DNA of 64,000 bases, taken from assembly GCF_023276435.1 (NCBI RefSeq), contig NZ_JALLPO010000001.1, positions 62,001 through 126,000 on the forward strand. Reading direction: 5' to 3'. The notes below the pieces were generated by a model. It made no database searches. It was not told the origin of the DNA and saw nothing but the letters and a program-made list of their open reading frames with translations. The DNA is from Sphaerisporangium perillae (GTDB taxonomy: Bacteria; Actinomycetota; Actinomycetes; Streptosporangiales; Streptosporangiaceae). Both the position numbers and the translations under genes were made by a program. Of the stretch, positions 1-10,817 are shown one piece after another (positions within the stretch are counted from its first letter, which is position 1; every line of letters begins with the position of its first letter).

Positions 1-1024
1 CCACGGCGACGGCCCGGTTGAGCGCCACCACCGGCGACGGCCAGATCCGTACGAGCAGGTCGTAGAGCGCCACCACCTCGCTCCAGTCGGTGGCGTCCCA
101 CGTCGGCGCCTCCGAGTGGACGGCCGCGATGGCGGCCATCAGCACGAAGCGGCCCGGCGGGCGCCGCCGTAGCGCCTCCTGGACGAGCGGGACCCCCTCG
201 CCGATCGCGGTCCGGTCCCAGCTCGAACGGTCCTGCTCGGCGAGCGGCAGCAGGCGGCCGTCCCGTGCCACCCGGGTGGCGCTCCTGGCGTCGGTCAGCA
301 GGATCAGCGCTAGGAGACCGGCGACGTCCGCGTCGTCCGGCAGCAGCGTCCGCAGCATGCGCGCGAGGTCGAGCGAGAGCTCCACGAGGTCGCGGCGGAC
401 CAGGGAGTCGCCCGCCGGGGCGGTGTGCCCGGTCGTGAACAGCAGGTGCACGACGGTGAGCACCGCGTCGATGCGCGCGGGCAGCGCCTCGGCCGGTGGC
501 AAGCGATACGGGATGCGGGCGGCGGCGATCTTCTTCTTGGCCCTGGTGATGCGGGCCGCCATAGTGGGCTCGCTGACCAGGAAGGCGCGCGCGACCTCGG
601 CCGTGGTCAGCCCGCACAGCAGGCGCAGTGTCAGGGCGACCCGCGCCTGCGGCGCTATCGCGGGGTGGCAGCAGGTGAAGATCAGCCGCAGCCGGTCGTC
701 CGCCACCTCGTGCCCGCCCGTCTCGTCCGTCTCGTCCGAGGCTGTCTCGATCCGGTCGTCCAGCAGGAGGGGCAGGGACCTGCGCATCGTCGCGTCCCGG
801 CGCAGCAGGTCGAGGGCACGGTTCTTCGCCACCGTCGTCAGCCAGGCCCCCGGGCTGGCCGGGACGCCGCGCGTCCCCCAGGTCGTCAGCGCCTTCGCGT
901 ACGCGTCCTGGACGCACTCTTCGGCCAGGTCGAGGTCGCGCGTGACGCGCACCGTCGCGGCGAGCACGAAGGCCCACTCACGACGGTGCGCGTCCGCGAC
1001 CGCGGCGGCCACGGCCGGCGTCAT
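1..1024 (-). CDS. ECF sigma factor, ECF42 type (3' end cut by window edge)
   Basis: RNA polymerase sigma factor of the ECF42 (SigJ-like) type; 341 codons are visible and the C-terminus lies outside the window. I translated it from the ATG at 1024-1022. A region-2-like segment (LAEECVQDAYAKAL) is followed by AWLTTVAKNRALDLLRR and a region-4 helix-turn-helix (LRLLCGLTTAEVARAFLVSE, then TMAARITRAKKKI). After it comes the long C-terminal extension typical of this group, with VHLLFTTGHTA and VVALNRAVAV. It starts one base after the stop codon of the DGPF/YCII gene, so the two are surely co-transcribed and probably translationally coupled. ECF42 factors have no anti-sigma factor and sit beside DGPF proteins; that is family knowledge, and this pairing fits it. 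The signal that activates it cannot be read from the sequence. Confidence 0.9.
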   Translation of the reverse strand, partial: MTPAVAAAVADAHRREWAFVLAATVRVTRDLDLAEECVQDAYAKALTTWGTRGVPASPGAWLTTVAKNRALDLLRRDATMRRSLPLLLDDRIETASDETDETGGHEVADDRLRLIFTCCHPAIAPQARVALTLRLLCGLTTAEVARAFLVSEPTMAARITRAKKKIAAARIPYRLPPAEALPARIDAVLTVVHLLFTTGHTAPAGDSLVRRDLVELSLDLARMLRTLLPDDADVAGLLALILLTDARSATRVARDGRLLPLAEQDRSSWDRTAIGEGVPLVQEALRRRPPGRFVLMAAIAAVHSEAPTWDATDWSEVVALYDLLVRIWPSPVVALNRAVAV

Positions 1025-1025
1025 G

Positions 1026-1376
1026 TCACTCGAAGATCTGCACCGGACGGACCTCGACGCCCCCGTACGGCGCCGGGACCTGCTTGCCCACGGCGATCGC
1101 CTCGTCGAGGTCGGCCGCCTCGATGAGGTAGTAGTCGCAGATGACCTCCTTGGTCTCGACGAACGGCCCGTCGGTGACCAGGAAGTCGCCGGAGGAGTCC
1201 TTGCGGATGGAGGTGGCGGTGGAGGTCGGGTGCAGCGCGTCACCACCGAGCAGCGCGGCCGCGTTGTTCTCGCCGAACGCGGTGTGCTCCTTGTAGGTCC
1301 GGTCGAAGTCCTCCGGGCCGGCCCCGGTCCAGGAGGCTTCGTCCTCGTAGATGAGAACCAGGTACTTCGCCATCAT
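1026..1376 (-). CDS. YCII-related / DGPF-domain protein
   Basis: Small (about 116 residue) ferredoxin-like alpha/beta protein of the YCII/DGPF family. It begins MMAKYLVLIYEDEASW and carries the family signature TDGPFVETKEVICDYYLIEA; it ends in a VEVRPVQIFE strand. Two adjacent ATG codons (1376 and 1373) are both possible starts; the longer upstream reading frame to 1460 has no ribosome site and encodes unlikely sequence. It is the first gene of a two-gene unit with the ECF42 sigma factor. In this family the DGPF protein is the conserved partner and usual target of the sigma factor, but its biochemical role is not settled. Certain as to family; function unknown. Confidence 0.9.
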   Translation of the reverse strand: MMAKYLVLIYEDEASWTGAGPEDFDRTYKEHTAFGENNAAALLGGDALHPTSTATSIRKDSSGDFLVTDGPFVETKEVICDYYLIEAADLDEAIAVGKQVPAPYGGVEVRPVQIFE

Positions 1377-1425
1377 GCGGTCCTTTCGTCCTGTGCCCGG
1401 CCTGCGTCCGGGCTTGGTACTCCTA

Positions 1426-1454
1426 CCGACGCGCGCCACCCGCCCAGATCGACA
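1426..1454 (-). promoter_or_regulatory. Candidate ECF42-type promoter
   Basis: Reading the minus strand upstream of the DGPF gene there is TGTCGA (1454-1449), a 17-base spacer and CGTCGG (1431-1426). From memory, ECF42 promoters carry TGTCGA at -35 and CG(A/T)C at -10, so this fits an autoregulated sigma promoter about 50 bases before the start codon. The match is by eye. Confidence 0.6.
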
Positions 1455-1473
1455 GAGCACGCGAAGATTTTCG

Positions 1474-2385
1474 CTACATGCTCCCCAGGGCCTTCACGAG
1501 CGCCGTCGCGGCCGGGGCGATATGGCGGCCGTGGAGGAGTTCGGTCCGGTGGACCAGGCGCGGCAGGGCCACCGGCACGGCCACGACCGAACCGGCGACG
1601 ACGCAGTGGCCCGTGCCGGGGCCGGCCAGAAGGGCCGTTTCGGGGACGACCGCCAGGCCGTGGCCGGAGGCGACCAGCGCGAAGAGGGATGCCGTGTCGG
1701 TTCCCGCGTAGTCCAGGGAGACACGCAGGCCGTCGGAGCCCACCGCCGCGCGCAGGTAGGCGAGCGGCGCGGCCACGTCGGGCGCGTCGATCCAGCGGGC
1801 GTCCACCAGATCGTGCAGCCGCAGGGCACTCCGTGTGGCCAGGGGATGCCCGGCGGGCAGCAGCACCATGACGGGTCCCTCGGCGATCCCCATGGTGGTC
1901 AGCGCGCCGAGGTCGGACAGGTGGAGCGGGTCGCTGGGCGCGGTCACCCCGTCGACGAGCGCGAGATGCAGTTCTCCGGCCATGACGGCGGCGACGATGG
2001 CCTGGCGGCCCGCGACGCGCAGGGTGAGGTCCAGGTTCGGCGTGGTGCGGCGCATCCGTGCCAGGGCGCCGGCGAGCCGGTGCGGCACGGCCAGGGGCGA
2101 GGCGCCGACCGTCAGGCGGCCGGGCGGCTCTCCGGCGACCGCGGCCACGTCGGCGCGCGCGGCGTCCAGCCGGAGCAGGATCGGCGCCGCGTGCTCCAGC
2201 AGTCGCTCGCCGGCCTCGGTCGGGCCGACCGGCCGCCGGTGCAGCAGCGCCACGCCGAGATCGGACTCGAGCGCCGCCACGTGCTGGGACACCGCCGACT
2301 GCGTGTAGCCCAGCTCGCGGGCCGCCGCGGAGAACGACGCGCATCTGATGACGGCGACGAACGTGCGCAGGAGATGGGGGTCCAT
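1474..2385 (-). CDS. LysR-family transcriptional regulator
   Basis: LysR-type regulator of 303 residues from the ATG at 2385. The N-terminal winged helix-turn-helix is clear (MDPHLLRTFVAVIRCASFSA, then ARELGYTQSAVSQHVAALES), followed by the substrate-binding-like domain (GRLTVGASPLAVPHRLAGAL and later GHGLAVVPETALLAGPG). A longer frame to an ATG at 2421 is open, but it would add only 12 residues of non-family sequence and would cover the putative operator. It is divergent from the amidotransferase-like gene at 2461, which is the most likely target. The effector is unknown. Confidence 0.88.
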   Translation of the reverse strand: MDPHLLRTFVAVIRCASFSAAARELGYTQSAVSQHVAALESDLGVALLHRRPVGPTEAGERLLEHAAPILLRLDAARADVAAVAGEPPGRLTVGASPLAVPHRLAGALARMRRTTPNLDLTLRVAGRQAIVAAVMAGELHLALVDGVTAPSDPLHLSDLGALTTMGIAEGPVMVLLPAGHPLATRSALRLHDLVDARWIDAPDVAAPLAYLRAAVGSDGLRVSLDYAGTDTASLFALVASGHGLAVVPETALLAGPGTGHCVVAGSVVAVPVALPRLVHRTELLHGRHIAPAATALVKALGSM

Positions 2386-2388
2386 TCG

Positions 2389-2403
2389 ATAAGTGTCTCT
2401 TAT
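2389..2403. promoter_or_regulatory. LysR-type T-N11-A box
   Basis: ATAAG-tgtct-CTTAT is a perfect 5-base inverted repeat with a 5-base spacer and satisfies the T-N11-A rule for LysR regulators. It lies 4 bases upstream of the regulator's ATG in the gap to the divergent amidotransferase-like gene, as expected for autoregulation plus control of the neighbour. Confidence 0.6.
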
Positions 2404-2460
2404 GCGGGAATGGGGAATCATCGTTGGCGCTTAACGGGCTGTAGGCGTGACGATGTCCTC

Positions 2461-3309
2461 ATGTCACAGATCTCGCCGGAACCGGAGACCCCCGCCCCCG
2501 CTCCGGCCGCCGCCGTACCGGCCCCTGCCCCGTTCCTTGGCTCGCACGTCGCCCGCATCGCGATCGTCGGCGACCGTTCCGCGCATGTGCGGGCGCATGG
2601 GCGCATCCCCGTGCTGCTGGACGCGCTGCGCGAGCGGCACCGGCTCGACCTGGACGCGTACTGGATCCCGAGCCGTGACGCGGAGGACGAGCACGCGCTG
2701 GGCGGTTTTGACGGCGTCTGGCTGGTGCCCGGCAGCCCGTACCGCAGCGAGGCCGGTGCGGTCGCGGCCGTCCGGGCGGCGCGGGAGGGCGGCGTGCCCT
2801 TCCTCGGCACGTGCGGAGGGTTCCAGCACGCCCTGCTGGAGTTCGCCCGGGACGTCTGCGGCATGACGGGCGCGCGGCACGAGGAGAACCGCGAGGAGGA
2901 CATGCCGCCGCCCGCGGGAGAGGGGCGCGGTGCCGGGTCCACCCCGGACGGATACACGCCGCTCATCGTGCCGCTGGCGTGCTCCCTCGCCGGGCACGAG
3001 AGCGCGGTGCGGATCACGCCCGGGTCGCTGGCCGAGCGGGTACTCGGGACGAACCGGACGATCGAGCGGTACAACTGCTCGTACGGGCTCGACCCGCTCC
3101 ACCTGGGCACGCTGCGCGCGCACGGCATGCGCTTCACCGGCTACGACGACGAGGGAGAGGCGCGCATCGCCGAGCTGCCCGGCCATCCCTTCTTCCTCTG
3201 CACGCTCTTCCAGCCCGAACTGGCGGGCGACGGCACCCGTCCCCACCCGATCATCCGCGCCTTCGCCGCCGCGGCGACCGAGCACGCCCGGACGCTCGTG
3301 GCCACCTGA
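2461..3309 (+). CDS. Class I glutamine amidotransferase-like protein (CTP-synthase C-domain related)
   Basis: A stand-alone relative of the amidotransferase domain of CTP synthase (282 residues). After a Pro/Ala-rich N-terminus of about 25 residues come the domain landmarks: IAIVGDRSAHVRAH, GFDGVWLVPGSPYRS, the nucleophile elbow LGTCGGFQH with Cys118, and the distal ELPGHPFF...FQPEL segment supplying the His and Glu of the triad. There is no synthetase domain, so it is not CTP synthase itself; such proteins are annotated only as CTP-synthase-related and their substrate is unknown. The start at 2461 follows no good ribosome site. It is divergent from the LysR gene and convergent with the GntR gene. 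Confidence 0.82.
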   Translation: MSQISPEPETPAPAPAAAVPAPAPFLGSHVARIAIVGDRSAHVRAHGRIPVLLDALRERHRLDLDAYWIPSRDAEDEHALGGFDGVWLVPGSPYRSEAGAVAAVRAAREGGVPFLGTCGGFQHALLEFARDVCGMTGARHEENREEDMPPPAGEGRGAGSTPDGYTPLIVPLACSLAGHESAVRITPGSLAERVLGTNRTIERYNCSYGLDPLHLGTLRAHGMRFTGYDDEGEARIAELPGHPFFLCTLFQPELAGDGTRPHPIIRAFAAAATEHARTLVAT

Positions 3310-3346
3310 CCGGCATGCTCGCCGAGCCGGGACAAAGGCGGCCGGG

Positions 3347-4015
3347 TCACAGGGCGCGGCGGAGCCATTCCTCGACGCCGGCGACGTGGACGGTGGCCCA
3401 GGCGCGGGCGACGTCGGGCTGGCGGGCGGCGATCGCCTCGTATATCGCGGCGTGCTGCTCCCTGGTCTTGGTGGTGGCCCCCTCCTGGGTGAGGCCGCGC
3501 CAGATGCGGGCGCGGGTGGTGGGGCCGGACAGGCTCTCGATGAGCGAGCAGAGCACGGTGTTGCCGGAGCCCTTGGCGATGTGCTGGTGGAACTCCAGGT
3601 CGTTGGCGACGAGTTGCTCGATGCTCGGTTCGTCGGGGAGGGCGTCGAAGATGGCCCGCAGCTCCTCGACCTGCCGCTCGCCCATCGCGACCGCCGCCAT
3701 GGCCGTGGCGGCGGGTTCGAGGATGCGGCGGACCTGGAAGAACTCCAGCACGGTGTCGTCGCGGTGGAAGTCGACCACGAAGGAGAGGGCGTCGAGCAGG
3801 AGGTGCGGCTCCAGGCTGGTGACGTAGGTGCCGTCGCCCTGCCGCACGTCCAGCACGTTGATCAGGGCCAGCGCGCGGACGGCCTCGCGGAGCGAGTTGC
3901 GGGACAGGCCGAGCCGCTCGGCGAGGTCGGCCTCCTTGGGGAGCCTCGCGCCGGGGCCGAGCTCACCCGAGACGATCATTCCCTTGATCTTGTCGATCGC
4001 CGCGTCCGTGACCGC
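3347..4015 (-). CDS. GntR-family regulator, FadR (FCD) subfamily
   Basis: FadR-type regulator. The N-terminal winged helix reads RLPKEADLAERLGLSRNSLR followed by EAVRALALINVLDVRQGDGT; the C-terminal all-helical FCD ligand domain contains VRRILEPAATAMAA, NDLEFHQHIAKGSGN and REQHAAIYEAIAAR with the usual metal-binding His/Asp positions. I prefer the GTG at 4015 (VAVTDAAIDKIK), which has AGAGGTGG 9 bases upstream, over the GTG at 4030; relatives usually start at this MAVTD-like motif. A perfect operator palindrome sits 38 bases upstream. Likely autoregulatory; the target pathway and ligand cannot be told from the neighbours. Confidence 0.87.
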   Translation of the reverse strand, partial: AVTDAAIDKIKGMIVSGELGPGARLPKEADLAERLGLSRNSLREAVRALALINVLDVRQGDGTYVTSLEPHLLLDALSFVVDFHRDDTVLEFFQVRRILEPAATAMAAVAMGERQVEELRAIFDALPDEPSIEQLVANDLEFHQHIAKGSGNTVLCSLIESLSGPTTRARIWRGLTQEGATTKTREQHAAIYEAIAARQPDVARAWATVHVAGVEEWLRRAL

Positions 4016-4052
4016 CACGGAGTCACCCACCTCTGGAGTTCAACCCACGCCC

Positions 4053-4067
4053 AGACATCCGATGTCT
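4053..4067. promoter_or_regulatory. GntR/FadR operator palindrome
   Basis: AGACATC-C-GATGTCT is a perfect 15-base inverted repeat in the promoter region of the GntR gene. Short GAT(G)T-type palindromes of this layout are typical operators of FCD-type GntR regulators. Confidence 0.6.
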
Positions 4068-4081
4068 ATGAGTGTATGGGG

Positions 4082-6617
<2,536 letters not shown>

Positions 6618-7292
6618 TCAGCCGTTGAAGCCGGCCAGCAGGCGCCCGGCGGCGATTTCGATGCGGCGCTGGATCTGCTCGTAGGTGCGCCGGCCGCGGA
6701 GCATCTCGAGCAGCTCCTGCACCCACACGCTCGCCAGCGAGCCCGCCAGGGCGAACTGCTCCTCCGAGGCCGACTCCGCCGTCAGGCCGTTGCCCGAGAC
6801 GCGCAGAAGCAGGACGGCAATGCGGTCGCCGAACGGGACCTGAACCTCCGCCATGATGAGGGAACGGATCAGCGCGTCGGCCAGCTCGGGCTCGCGCATC
6901 AGGCCGCGGGTCGCCCGCATGAGCACGTCGACCGCCCGGCCGTCCGGGGTCTCGGCGCTGGGCGGGCGCCGCTCGATGCTGCTCTCGAGAAGGTCGATCT
7001 CCTCCCCGACGACGGCCACCAGGAGGTCCATCTTGGAGGGGAAGTAGCGATAGAGCGTTCCCAGGGCCACCCCGGCACGCTCGGCGACGGTCCTCATCTG
7101 CATGGCCTCGACGCCGCCTCGTGATGCGAGCGCGGCCGCGGCCTGGACGATGCGCTTGCGCCGTTGGTGCTGGCTGCGCGTGCGGACCCCGGAGGAGACC
7201 CGGGCCGCCGGAGGCGGGTGCACCGCGTGGTCACCGCCGTCGGCGCCGATGACGGCGGGGACGGCTGCGGTGCCGGCATGCGAATGGCGCAT
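6618..7292 (-). CDS. kstR: KstR-like TetR-family repressor of steroid catabolism
   Basis: TetR regulator of 224 residues. The DNA-binding domain (about residues 43-95) reads RRKRIVQAAAALASRGGVEA then AGVALGTLYRYFPSKMDLLV, strikingly like mycobacterial KstR. The C-terminal ligand domain is more divergent (GSLASVWVQELLEMLRGRRT). There is an unusually long N-terminal arm of about 40 residues; the true start may be the internal GTG at 7223. A KstR-type core AACACGTT lies immediately before the ATG, and further boxes face fadA5 and the fadE28 operon, so autorepression and control of both flanking units is likely. KstR itself responds to 3-oxo-cholestenoyl-CoA-type thioesters. Ortholog status is inference. 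Confidence 0.8.
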   Translation of the reverse strand: MRHSHAGTAAVPAVIGADGGDHAVHPPPAARVSSGVRTRSQHQRRKRIVQAAAALASRGGVEAMQMRTVAERAGVALGTLYRYFPSKMDLLVAVVGEEIDLLESSIERRPPSAETPDGRAVDVLMRATRGLMREPELADALIRSLIMAEVQVPFGDRIAVLLLRVSGNGLTAESASEEQFALAGSLASVWVQELLEMLRGRRTYEQIQRRIEIAAGRLLAGFNG

Positions 7293-7306
7293 GAGAACAC
7301 GTTACC
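7293..7306. promoter_or_regulatory. KstR-type core site at the regulator's own start
   Basis: GAGAACACGTTACC contains the palindromic core AACACGTT (7296-7303), the centre of the classic KstR operator, but lacks the outer T and A. It abuts the ATG of the TetR gene, suggesting autoregulation. Confidence 0.45.
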
Positions 7307-7425
7307 GGATTAAGCGCAGGTAGGGCTTGTTACTCGTCAGTCACAAAGAACGCCTGTCTTGCATGACATTTGTGTTGCACGCAGATGTCCGGTGGGCGTC
7401 GCGTCAGATCACTCTGGACACAGAT

Positions 7426-7439
7426 TAGAATCTGTTCTA
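7426..7439. promoter_or_regulatory. KstR-type box before fadE28 operon
   Basis: TAGAATCTGTTCTA is an inverted repeat with perfect 5-base arms (TAGAA/TTCTA). It matches TNNAACNNGTTNNA except for one base (AAT for AAC). It lies 57 bases before the fadE28 start, in the place expected for a repressor of the igr-like operon. Confidence 0.6.
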
Positions 7440-7495
7440 GTTTGCGGCTGACCGGTCTCCACTGGGGCTCGGCCGGGCTCATGGAAGGCGCCGTG

Positions 7496-8626
7496 ATGGA
7501 TTTCGACCTTGACGAGACGCAGGCGGAGCTGAAGAAGCTGGCCGCGGGCCTGTTCGGCCGGGAGGCCGGCCACGACCGCCTCGTGGACCACGAGAAGAGC
7601 GGCCGCCCGTACGACGCCGCGCTCTGGGCGGCGGTGGCGCGAGCCGGGCTGATCGGGGTGTGCCTGCCGGAGGAGGCGGGCGGCGCCGGGCTCGGCGCGG
7701 TGGAGATGGCCGTGATCCTCCGGGAGGCGGGGGCGCGGGTGATCCCGGTCCCGCTCCAGGACGGCCTGGTGGCGGCGATGGTCATCGGGCGGTACGGCTC
7801 CGCCGGGCAGCGCGCGATGCTGGCCCGCCTGGGCGAGGGCGAGATCGTGCTGACCTCGGCGCCACTGGAACCCGGCCGCGACCTCGGCGCTCCACCGGGG
7901 ACGACGGCCCGGCGCACCGGCGAGGGCGGACCCGGCGGGGCGGAGACGGGTGACGCGGCCGGGGACGGCGGCGGATGGGTGCTCTCTGGAAGCAAGACCA
8001 TGGTGTCCTACGCCGCCGAGTCCGCGGCGATCGTGGTGCCCGCGTCGACCCCGCAGGGAGTCGGCCTCTTCCTGGTCAGGCCCGAGGCGGCGACGCTGCG
8101 GCCGGTGCCCGCCGCGACGGGAGAGCCCGTCTCGGCCCTGATCCTGGACGGCACCCCGGCCGAGCCGCTCGGCGAGCCGGACGGCCGGGCCTTCGCCACC
8201 CTGCGGCTGCTGACTCTGGTGGCCCTCACGGCGAGCGCCTCCGGCGTGCTGGCGGGGGCGCTGGAGCTGACCACCCAGTACATCAAGACCCGCAAGCAGT
8301 TCGACCGCGCGCTGGCGGAGTTCCAGGCGGTGACGATGCAGATCGCCGACGTCTACATCGCCGGGCGGGCGCTCGACGTGGCGGTCTGGTCGGGCGCCTG
8401 GCGCGTCGACCAGGGACTGGACGACGCCGAGCTGGACCTGGCCGTCGCCGCCCACACGGTCACCGACGCCGCGCTCGCCGCCCTGTACACCTGCCAGCAC
8501 CTGCACGGCGGCATCGGCCTGGACATCACCTACCCACTGCACCGCTACTTCGCCTGGGGCAAGCACCGGGCGCACCTCCTCGGTGGCGTGGAGGCCCGGC
8601 TCGACACGATGGGAGCGCTCGTCTGA
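7496..8626 (+). CDS. fadE28: Acyl-CoA dehydrogenase subunit FadE28 (ChsE1)
   Basis: One subunit of the heterotetrameric acyl-CoA dehydrogenase that desaturates the C-3 (propionyl-type) sterol side-chain CoA ester; its partner is FadE29. The 376-residue protein has the N-terminal helical domain (MDFDLDETQAELKKLAAGLF), a beta domain, and the C-terminal domain with TRKQFDRALAEFQAVTMQIA and LHGGIGLDITYPLHRYF, close to mycobacterial FadE28. It carries a Gly/Glu-rich insertion of about 30 residues near residues 130-160 that I do not recall from the mycobacterial protein. The ATG at 7496 has GGAAGG 7 bases upstream; the ATG at 7481 does not. First gene of the five-gene igr-like operon, overlapping fadE29 by one base (TGATG). 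Confidence 0.88.
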   Translation: MDFDLDETQAELKKLAAGLFGREAGHDRLVDHEKSGRPYDAALWAAVARAGLIGVCLPEEAGGAGLGAVEMAVILREAGARVIPVPLQDGLVAAMVIGRYGSAGQRAMLARLGEGEIVLTSAPLEPGRDLGAPPGTTARRTGEGGPGGAETGDAAGDGGGWVLSGSKTMVSYAAESAAIVVPASTPQGVGLFLVRPEAATLRPVPAATGEPVSALILDGTPAEPLGEPDGRAFATLRLLTLVALTASASGVLAGALELTTQYIKTRKQFDRALAEFQAVTMQIADVYIAGRALDVAVWSGAWRVDQGLDDAELDLAVAAHTVTDAALAALYTCQHLHGGIGLDITYPLHRYFAWGKHRAHLLGGVEARLDTMGALV

Positions 8627-9780
8627 TGCTCATCGACCTGACGCCCGAGCAGAAGCGGCTCCGCGACGAACTGCGCGAGTACTTCGCCACCTGCCTGACC
8701 GCCGAGGACCGGGGGAAGATCGCCCTGGACCCGTTCGGCGAGGCGTACATGGAGCACTGCCGCCGGCTCGGCCGGGACGGCAAGCTCGGCCTCGGCTGGC
8801 CGAAGGAGTACGGCGGGGGCGGCTACGGCCCGCTGGAGCAGCAGATCTTCGCCAACGAGATCGCCCGCGCCGAGGTGCCGTACCCACTGATCACGGTGCA
8901 GACCGTGGGGCCGACCCTGATGCAGTACGGCACCGACGAGCAGAAGGACTTCTTCCTGCCCCGCATCCTCGCCGGGGACTGCCACTTCGCCGTCGGGTAC
9001 AGCGAGCCGGGCGCCGGCACCGACCTGGCCTCGCTGCGCACGACGGCGATCAGGGACGGCGACCACTACGTCGTCAACGGGCAGAAGATCTTCACTTCGG
9101 GCGCGCACTACGCCCACTACGTCTGGATGGCCGTCCGCACCGACCCGGAGGCCAAGAAGCACCGCGGCATCTCGATGATGATCGTCGACACCCGGGATCC
9201 GGGGTTCTCCTGGACGTCGATCGTGACCATAGACGGGCGCCATCACACCAACTCGACGTACTACTCCGACATCAAGGTGCCGGTGAGCATGCTGGTCGGC
9301 GAGGAGGGCAAAGGCTGGGACATCATCGTCAGCCAGCTCAACCACGAGCGGGTCACGCTCGGCCCGGCCGGCAACATCGCCCGCTTGTACGACCGGTTCG
9401 CCGCCTGGGCGCGGGCTACCGGCGCGATCGAGGAGCCCGCGGTACGCCGGGCCCTCGGGCGCGTGTACGTCTACTTCCGCACCAACGAGCTGCTCAACTG
9501 GCAGGTCGCGGCGAACATGGACCTCGGCTGGCTCGGGGCGCCCGACGCCTCCGCCACCAAGGTCTACGGCTCGGAGCGCATGCAGGACGTCGGCCGGATC
9601 ATCGGGGAGACGCTGGCACGCTTCGGCGACCCGTCGGACCCGGAGACCGCCGCCTTCGTCGAGCAGCTCGACCGGTCGGTCAAGGGGGCGATCGTGCTGA
9701 CCTTCGGCGGCGGGGTCAACGAGGTCCAGCGCGAGCTCATCGGGATGCTCGGCCTGTCACTCCCGCGCCCGCCCCGATGA
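8626..9780 (+). CDS. fadE29: Acyl-CoA dehydrogenase subunit FadE29 (ChsE2)
   Basis: Partner subunit of the sterol side-chain acyl-CoA dehydrogenase. The 384-residue sequence tracks mycobacterial FadE29 nearly end to end: MLIDLTPEQKRLRDELREYF, RDGKLGLGWPKEYGGGGYGP, FAVGYSEPGAGTDLASLRTT, NGQKIFTSGAHYAHYVWMAV and TFGGGVNEVQRELIG. Glu241 in SQLNHERVTLGP sits at the position I recall as the catalytic base of FadE29. It shares one base with the fadE28 stop, the usual design for obligate partners. Electrons would pass to electron-transfer flavoprotein; etfB is at the far end of this window. Confidence 0.92.
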   Translation: MLIDLTPEQKRLRDELREYFATCLTAEDRGKIALDPFGEAYMEHCRRLGRDGKLGLGWPKEYGGGGYGPLEQQIFANEIARAEVPYPLITVQTVGPTLMQYGTDEQKDFFLPRILAGDCHFAVGYSEPGAGTDLASLRTTAIRDGDHYVVNGQKIFTSGAHYAHYVWMAVRTDPEAKKHRGISMMIVDTRDPGFSWTSIVTIDGRHHTNSTYYSDIKVPVSMLVGEEGKGWDIIVSQLNHERVTLGPAGNIARLYDRFAAWARATGAIEEPAVRRALGRVYVYFRTNELLNWQVAANMDLGWLGAPDASATKVYGSERMQDVGRIIGETLARFGDPSDPETAAFVEQLDRSVKGAIVLTFGGGVNEVQRELIGMLGLSLPRPPR

Positions 9781-9836
9781 CGCGGCGGCAGCGCCGCCGA
9801 GCACGGGCCGCATCGGGCACGGACTGAGGAGAGAGA

Positions 9837-10817
9837 TTGTCGACGACGGCTGAACCGGGCGTCGCGGAGCCGGCCGCGACGGGCGTCCACGAGCGGTTCA
9901 CCGCCCTGGCCGAACGGCAGATCGAGCTGGGCGAGGTGCGCGGCGCCGCCGCCGCCGATCCGGTGAACCTGCCGATGATCCGGCACTGGACCGCCGCGAT
10001 GGGGGACGCCAACCCGGTGTACACCGACGCGGCGTTCGCGGGCGCGAGCGTGCACGGGGAGATCGTCGCACCGCCCGCGATGGCGCAGGTGTGGACGATG
10101 CCCGGGCTGGGCGGCGGCAAGGGCGGGACGAGCCCGGTGGACGAGCTGATGGTGGCACTCGACGAGGACGGCTTCACCGGAGTGGTCGCCACCAACTGCG
10201 AGCAGACCTATCACCGGTACGCGCGGCTGGGGGAGCGGCTGGTCCCCGCCACGCGGATGACCGGCCTCGCCGGGCCGAAGACCACGGCGCTCGGAGTGGG
10301 ATATTTCGTGACCTGGCTGGTCACCTGGTACTCCGAGGACGAACCAGTCGCGGAAATGATGTTCCGGGTATTGAAGTTTCGTCCCCGGGAGGAGAAAGCC
10401 GCGCCCGAGGAGCGCACGCGATACCCCCTCAGGCCGGCCGTCAACAGGGACACGGCGTTCTTCTGGGAAGGTGTTCAGGAAGGCGAACTACGGATCCAGA
10501 AATGCGGTGACTGTGGTGAGCTGCGGCACCCGCCCGGACCGGTCTGCCCCTCGTGCCGGTCGGCCAACCGGGTGTACGCCGTGGCGAGCGGGCTCGGCGA
10601 GGTCTACAGCTTCGTCGTGCACCACAACCCTCCGGTACCGGGGATCGAGACGCCTTTCGTGGTGGCCGTAATTGCATTACCCGAAGGAATACGCGTTGTC
10701 GGAAATGTCGTGGAATGTTCACCGGAAAAGGTGGGTATCGGTATGCCGGTACGCGTGGAATACCGAGAGATGGACGACGAGCTGACCTTGCCGATGTGGG
10801 TACCCCGGGAGTCATGA
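9837..10817 (+). CDS. chsH2: ChsH2: MaoC-like hydratase fused to DUF35 OB-fold domain
   Basis: Two-domain protein of 326 residues. Residues about 20-185 form a MaoC-like hot-dog domain (VNLPMIRHWTAAMGDANPVY). Residues about 205-326 form a DUF35 unit with a zinc ribbon (CGDCGEL...CPSCRS) and an OB fold. With ChsH1 the MaoC half hydrates the side-chain enoyl-CoA; the DUF35 half binds Ltp2 and is needed for its aldolase activity. The start is a TTG at 9837 preceded by GAGGAGAGAG; no better start exists nearby. The stop overlaps the chsH1 start (ATGA), as expected for subunits of one complex. Confidence 0.9.
   Translation: MSTTAEPGVAEPAATGVHERFTALAERQIELGEVRGAAAADPVNLPMIRHWTAAMGDANPVYTDAAFAGASVHGEIVAPPAMAQVWTMPGLGGGKGGTSPVDELMVALDEDGFTGVVATNCEQTYHRYARLGERLVPATRMTGLAGPKTTALGVGYFVTWLVTWYSEDEPVAEMMFRVLKFRPREEKAAPEERTRYPLRPAVNRDTAFFWEGVQEGELRIQKCGDCGELRHPPGPVCPSCRSANRVYAVASGLGEVYSFVVHHNPPVPGIETPFVVAVIALPEGIRVVGNVVECSPEKVGIGMPVRVEYREMDDELTLPMWVPRES

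Noticed and set aside
90-1871. Long open frame on the plus strand over the sigma, DGPF and LysR genes
   Set aside because: It is a GC-rich antisense shadow; the minus strand carries recognisable proteins over the same span and the plus translation is Arg/Ser-rich without domains.
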